Shown here: piece by piece, positions 60,736 through 64,000 of the stretch
How positions within the stretch are numbered: position 1 is the first letter of the stretch
Layout of the letters: each line of letters opens with the position of its first letter
Assembly: GCA_035501255.1 (NCBI GenBank)
Contig: DATJWM010000135.1
Span: 1-64,000 of the forward strand
Source of the DNA: JAFAZI01 sp035501255
Lineage (GTDB): Bacteria > Actinomycetota > Actinomycetes > JAFAQI01
Length of the DNA stretch: 64,000 nucleotides
Direction: 5' to 3'
Notes under the pieces: generated by a model
What the model was told of the DNA's origin: nothing
The model's input: only the letters and a program-made list of their open reading frames with translations
The model's database searches: none
Position numbers and translations under genes: made by a program

Positions 60736-61551
60736 CTATAGGTCCGGGAGGCGGTTCGGGATCAGGTCCGGGGCGGGCGAGCCGTCGACCGCGAGCAGCT
60801 TGCCGGTCACCCAGGCCGAGGCAGGAGAGGCAAAGTACAGCACCGCCGGTGCGATGTCGTCGGGCACTCCGTTGCGCCGCATCGCGGTCCGTTCGGCCAT
60901 ACCCTCGCGCGCCTGTGGCGGCTGGTGATCAAGCCAGGTGCGAAAGGAGTCGGTCTCGACAGCACCCGGTAGCACCGCGTTGACCCTGATCCGCGGCGAG
61001 AGCTCCGCGGCGAGCAAGCGGGTCAGCTGGGCGACCGCGCTCTTCATCAGGCTGTGGGTCAGGGACCCCCGGCTCGCGTTGAGCCCGGCGACCGAACCGA
61101 TGTTGACGATCGACCCTCCGCCACGTTCGAGCAGGTGTGGGACCGCGAGCCGGCACAACTCGAACGGAGACGAGATGTTGAAGTGAAACGCCTTCTCCAG
61201 GTCGGTCACTGTCGTCTTCAACATCGGCTTCGATACCGATCCGCCTGCGTTGTTGACGACGATATCGAGACCGCCGAGGGTCGAGGTGGTCTCCTCGACC
61301 GCCCGGGCCAGATAGTCGAGGTCGTTGACATCGCCGGCGAGGACGAGCGCGCGGCGCCCACGCGCCTGCACATCCGCGGCCACCGAGCGCAGGTCGGTCT
61401 CGGTGCGCGCGCACAGCGCGACGTCGGCGCCGGCGTCGGCGAAGATCCGCGCAATCGCGGCCCCGATCCCCTTGCCCGCGCCAGTGACGATCGCCACCTT
61501 GTCGGCCAGACCGAACGCGTCGGTCATCGGGGAGTCATCCGCCGGGATCAC
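60736..61551 (-). CDS. SDR-family protein with His in place of the catalytic Tyr
   Basis: A 271-residue SDR with an intact cofactor motif VTGAGKGIGAAI and NNAGGSVSKPML. Where YxxxK is expected the sequence reads THSLMKSAVAQL, so the general-acid Tyr is His while Lys remains; Ser is present in NIGSVAGLN. Activity may be altered. GTG 61551 is chosen because GAGGAGA lies 5 nt upstream; ATG 61527 in the same frame has no site. It lies 29 bp after the binding-protein gene on the same strand. The nucleotides for the His codon (CAC) are clear in the given sequence. Confidence 0.85.
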   Translation of the reverse strand: MIPADDSPMTDAFGLADKVAIVTGAGKGIGAAIARIFADAGADVALCARTETDLRSVAADVQARGRRALVLAGDVNDLDYLARAVEETTSTLGGLDIVVNNAGGSVSKPMLKTTVTDLEKAFHFNISSPFELCRLAVPHLLERGGGSIVNIGSVAGLNASRGSLTHSLMKSAVAQLTRLLAAELSPRIRVNAVLPGAVETDSFRTWLDHQPPQAREGMAERTAMRRNGVPDDIAPAVLYFASPASAWVTGKLLAVDGSPAPDLIPNRLPDL

Positions 61552-61580
61552 GTCGTCTCCTCGTTCGACTCTCACGCCCC

Positions 61581-62840
61581 TCAGGGCGAGACCGTGACGC
61601 CCGGGATGGTCTTGCCGCAGATCGGATCTGCTCCCTTCACCAGCGTGAACGTCGACCCTGACAACTTGGTGACCCACCCGCAGCCATCCGCACCCTGCAC
61701 CTGTCCGCTGCGGTCGTTGGGGTTGACCGAGTGACTGCCGAACAGTCCGTCCGCGGTGAAGGAGGTGATCCCGGACAGACCCTTGATCAGCGACGCCTGG
61801 GTCGGATTCGCCCCGGCCGCTTGCAGCCCCTGCACGAGCAGCAGGATCGAGGCGTAACCGTTGTACATCGCATAGGTCGGCTCGGTCGTGACCCCGACCT
61901 TTCTCAAGGCGGCCTGGAACCGCTCGGTGGCCGGTGTGTGCATCTCGACCGGTTCGTACTGGAGGTAGAAGAAGACCCCTTGGGCTTCCCTGAGCGCGCC
62001 CGGACCTGCCTGGGTGGTGTCCCCGCCGTAGCCGGTCGGAAGGATCGCCGCCTTCAGATCGACACCCTCGTTGCGCAGCGCCTGGATCAACGCGAAGGCC
62101 GTGTTCGGATCCACGTCCGCAGTCAGCGCGTCGACGCCGGAGTTCTTCATCGCGATCGCGACCGGCTGTACGTTGGTGGACCCGAACGGGAAGCTCGCGT
62201 CGATGTACCCCTTCTTCAGCCCGACGTACTCGGCCGCGACGCCCGCGCCCTTCGCCGCCTCCGCCGAACTCGGGGAGATGCTGTAGCCCAGGGCGCCGAC
62301 CGTGGTCGCACCCTGGGACTTCATGAAGTCCGCGAATCCGGTCCCGACCATCTCCGTGTGGAGCGGTCCGTACACCGAGAACATGTTCTTCGCGGTGATC
62401 CACTCCGGACCGTCTTCGGCGACCCCGACGACCGGCACGTTGTGGGCGGTCAGGTACTTCGCGGCGTCGTAGAACAGCGCGGAATGGGCGATGACGGCGA
62501 ACACGTGGTCCCGCTGGACCAGCTGCTCGGCGGCGGTCAGCACCTGACCCGGGTTCGTCGCCGTGTCGGCAGTCACGAGCTTGAAGTGGTAACCCTTGGG
62601 TGCGACCGCATCGAGCCCGGCCTGCACGCCCTGCAAGGCGGTCTTGCTTCCTGACGCCGCAAGTCCGGTCGCGTCATACAGCAGGCCGATCGTGAGGGTC
62701 TTCGTGGGCGCGGTCGCCCCGGGGGTCGACCCGCCGCCGGACGACCCGCTGCTGCATGCGGACGCGATGGCGAGCACTGCCGCCACCACGACAGCGACGA
62801 TGACGCTCCTGCGGGATCGGACCACGGCAGTTCCCTTCAT
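61581..62840 (-). CDS. Branched-chain amino acid-type ABC substrate-binding lipoprotein
   Basis: A 419-residue extracytoplasmic receptor of the LivK/type I periplasmic-binding fold. The signal region VIVAVVVAAVLAIASAC ends in a lipobox-like ASAC (Cys near 29), followed by a Ser/Gly linker. The mature part starts TLTIGLLYDATG and has AVIAHSALFYDAAK and FSVYGPLHTEMVG, as in Leu/Ile/Val or aromatic-acid receptors. The paired permeases (LivH/LivM) are not in the window and should lie further right. The neighbourhood suggests a carboxylic-acid substrate rather than an amino acid. Confidence 0.9.
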   Translation of the reverse strand: MKGTAVVRSRRSVIVAVVVAAVLAIASACSSGSSGGGSTPGATAPTKTLTIGLLYDATGLAASGSKTALQGVQAGLDAVAPKGYHFKLVTADTATNPGQVLTAAEQLVQRDHVFAVIAHSALFYDAAKYLTAHNVPVVGVAEDGPEWITAKNMFSVYGPLHTEMVGTGFADFMKSQGATTVGALGYSISPSSAEAAKGAGVAAEYVGLKKGYIDASFPFGSTNVQPVAIAMKNSGVDALTADVDPNTAFALIQALRNEGVDLKAAILPTGYGGDTTQAGPGALREAQGVFFYLQYEPVEMHTPATERFQAALRKVGVTTEPTYAMYNGYASILLLVQGLQAAGANPTQASLIKGLSGITSFTADGLFGSHSVNPNDRSGQVQGADGCGWVTKLSGSTFTLVKGADPICGKTIPGVTVSP

Positions 62841-62890
62841 TGGATGCGAATGCCCGGCTGGGCGAAATCACGTTGACGGACCGGCGGCGC

Positions 62891-64000
62891 CTACGTTCCT
62901 GCGGCCATCGCCGCCCCGAGGTACCCGCGCAACAACTCTCCCCCGGCCTGGGCACTCGGGCCGTGCCATGCGATCTCGCCGCGCTGGAGGATCAGGCAGT
63001 CGTCGGCGAACGCGAGCGCGCGATGCACGTACTGCTCGATCAGGACGACCGTGACGCCTTCCCCGCGGGCGCGTTCGAGGCTGTCAAAAACCAAGTCCAC
63101 CAACTTCGGCGCCAACCCGAGCGAGAGCTCGTCGGCGACGAGCAACTGCGGAGTCGTCGCCAGTGCCCGGGCGAGAGACAGCATCTGCTGCTCTCCCCCG
63201 GAGAGCCTTCCGGCGAGTTGGCGGCGTCGAGAGGCAAGGTGGGGAAACGTGGTGAGTGCGAGGTCGATCGCGGTATCCCGACTTGCCCGGTCGGGCGCCG
63301 CGCTCGCCGCCATCTTCAGGTTGTCCGACACGGATAGGCCGCGGAACACGCCCCGGCCCTCCGGCAACTGAAGCAGACCCGCACGACGAATCCGGTACGC
63401 CGGCCAGTTCGTGATGACCGTGCCGGCCAGTTCGATCCGGCCGGAAGTGGCCGGCACAAGGCCGGAGAGCACGCGGGCGAGCGTGCTCTTGCCCGCACCG
63501 TTGAGACCCAGCACGGCCAGCGCGCGACCACCCGCGAGCGAGAATGACACGTCGGTGAGCGCGACCGCGTCGCCGTACCTGACCGACAGCCCGTCGACGC
63601 GGAGCGCCGGTAACGCCGATTGCGCTGCGCTGACGGGCTGCGCCGAGTCCTCGGGGTGCGCTGGCTCGTCCGGTTCCGCAGGCTCCTCGCGCGCGTCGTC
63701 GACGCCCCCCGGATCCGCGGGACCCTCCTCGCCGAGGTAGGCCGCCCGTACCGCGGGAGACGCCCGTACCTCCTCCGGGGTGCCGTGGGCGATCAACTCA
63801 CCGAAGTCGAGCACGTTGACCGCACTACACAGCCGCATGACGAGCTCGACGTCATGCTCGACCAGCAGGATCGACGCGCCACTGTCCGCCGCGATCCGGG
63901 TCAAGGTCGCCTCGAACTGCGCAGTCTCGGCTGCCGTAAGGCCGGACGACGGCTCGTCAAGGAGCAGCAGGCGAGGCGAGGTGGCAAGCGCGCGGCCCAG
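62891..64000 (-). CDS. Fused LivG-LivF ABC transporter ATP-binding protein (partial)
   Basis: The open frame runs from the right edge to the stop at 62891. The first domain enters at LGRALATSPRLLLLDEPSSG (Walker B) and continues with ILLVEHDVELVMRLC (switch His), as in LivG. An acidic Glu/Pro-rich linker of about 45 residues follows. A complete LivF-type domain comes next, with Walker A LGLNGAGKST, a Q-loop in LLQLPEGRGVF, the signature LSGGEQQML, Walker B LLVADELSLGLAP and the switch His in IEQYVHRALA. Note that Walker B ends DE-L instead of DE-P. LivG and LivF are normally separate proteins. The N-terminus lies beyond 64000. Confidence 0.92.
   Translation of the reverse strand: MGRALATSPRLLLLDEPSSGLTAAETAQFEATLTRIAADSGASILLVEHDVELVMRLCSAVNVLDFGELIAHGTPEEVRASPAVRAAYLGEEGPADPGGVDDAREEPAEPDEPAHPEDSAQPVSAAQSALPALRVDGLSVRYGDAVALTDVSFSLAGGRALAVLGLNGAGKSTLARVLSGLVPATSGRIELAGTVITNWPAYRIRRAGLLQLPEGRGVFRGLSVSDNLKMAASAAPDRASRDTAIDLALTTFPHLASRRRQLAGRLSGGEQQMLSLARALATTPQLLVADELSLGLAPKLVDLVFDSLERARGEGVTVVLIEQYVHRALAFADDCLILQRGEIAWHGPSAQAGGELLRGYLGAAMAAGT

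Noticed and set aside
61552..62403. Longer N-terminus for the SDR ending at 60736
   Set aside because: The extension is antisense-like low-complexity sequence within the binding-protein gene. GTG 61551 has a strong ribosome site.

Overview
The window is a very GC-rich stretch of an actinobacterial chromosome. Evidence for this is the FasR/FabD/FabH/AcpP/FabF fatty-acid locus with AccD6-, MabA- and InhA-like genes, an IdeR-type iron regulator, glucosyl-3-phosphoglycerate synthase beside a FolP2-type protein, a UPF0182/YlbL/DUF2342/ABC1-kinase neighbourhood like that of mycobacteria, an F420-type LLM oxidoreductase, many GTG starts and an initiator tRNA without encoded CCA. It looks like a member of the Actinomycetia near the Mycobacteriales/Frankiales grade. 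The genus cannot be read from the sequence. No rRNA, transposase, integrase, prophage or CRISPR array was seen.

Region by region. (1) 1-7432: the 5' 975 codons of metH (minus strand, cut by the left edge), a short-chain dehydrogenase, an HtrA-like lipoprotein protease, two small stress-type proteins (SHOCT and DUF6325) and an amino-acid antiporter. (2) 7469-12770: a 1200-residue secreted PKD protein, a 110-bp inverted-repeat element, an FAD oxidoreductase and tRNA-fMet. (3) 12835-26958: a conserved block with UPF0182, a YlbL-type PDZ/Lon-like protease, an acidic-tail protein, a 60-residue membrane protein, moaE, an atypical SDR, a DUF2342 metalloprotease-like protein, a YgjP-type metalloprotease, an enoyl-CoA hydratase, a zinc-ribbon protein, a ThiF/TOMM-like protein, citrate synthase and an ABC1 kinase. 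A 334-bp non-coding gap at 21398-21731 carries a cluster of DnaA-box-like words. (4) 26971-29637: a cNMP-binding protein, a stand-alone mutase large subunit and folE.

(5) 29852-39391: a MacAB-type export system with two adaptor proteins, a DUF5666-like lipoprotein, a GT2-GtrA fusion and a two-component system. Directly repeated CTCACAG-like words, mostly 11 bp apart, precede three transcription units here, which suggests that the response regulator controls the whole cluster. (6) 39404-47280: a FasR regulator followed by an almost complete type II fatty-acid synthase operon (fabD-fabH-acpP-fabF-accD-fabG-fabI). FabD carries an extra C-terminal biotinyl/lipoyl-like domain without the acceptor lysine. 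(7) 47236-54296: an MFS transporter with 17-bp tandem repeats upstream, IdeR, gpgS, a LigB-like protein, FolP2, a secreted beta-propeller/Fn3 protein and an acyl-CoA thioesterase. (8) 54367-64000: a catabolic-looking cluster with an LLM oxidoreductase, an extended enoyl-CoA hydratase, an apparently rearranged family III CoA-transferase, an amidohydrolase, an acyl-CoA ligase, a dehydrogenase whose catalytic Tyr is His, a branched-chain-type binding lipoprotein and a fused LivG-LivF ATPase cut by the right edge. The gene set fits uptake, CoA activation and beta-oxidation-like breakdown of an unknown carboxylic acid.

The points most worth following are the inferred CTCACAG regulon, the FabD fusion, the rearranged CoA-transferase with its extended hydratase partner, the DnaA-box-like cluster and several inverted-repeat elements. 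All functions are read from sequence motifs and gene order; no searches were run.
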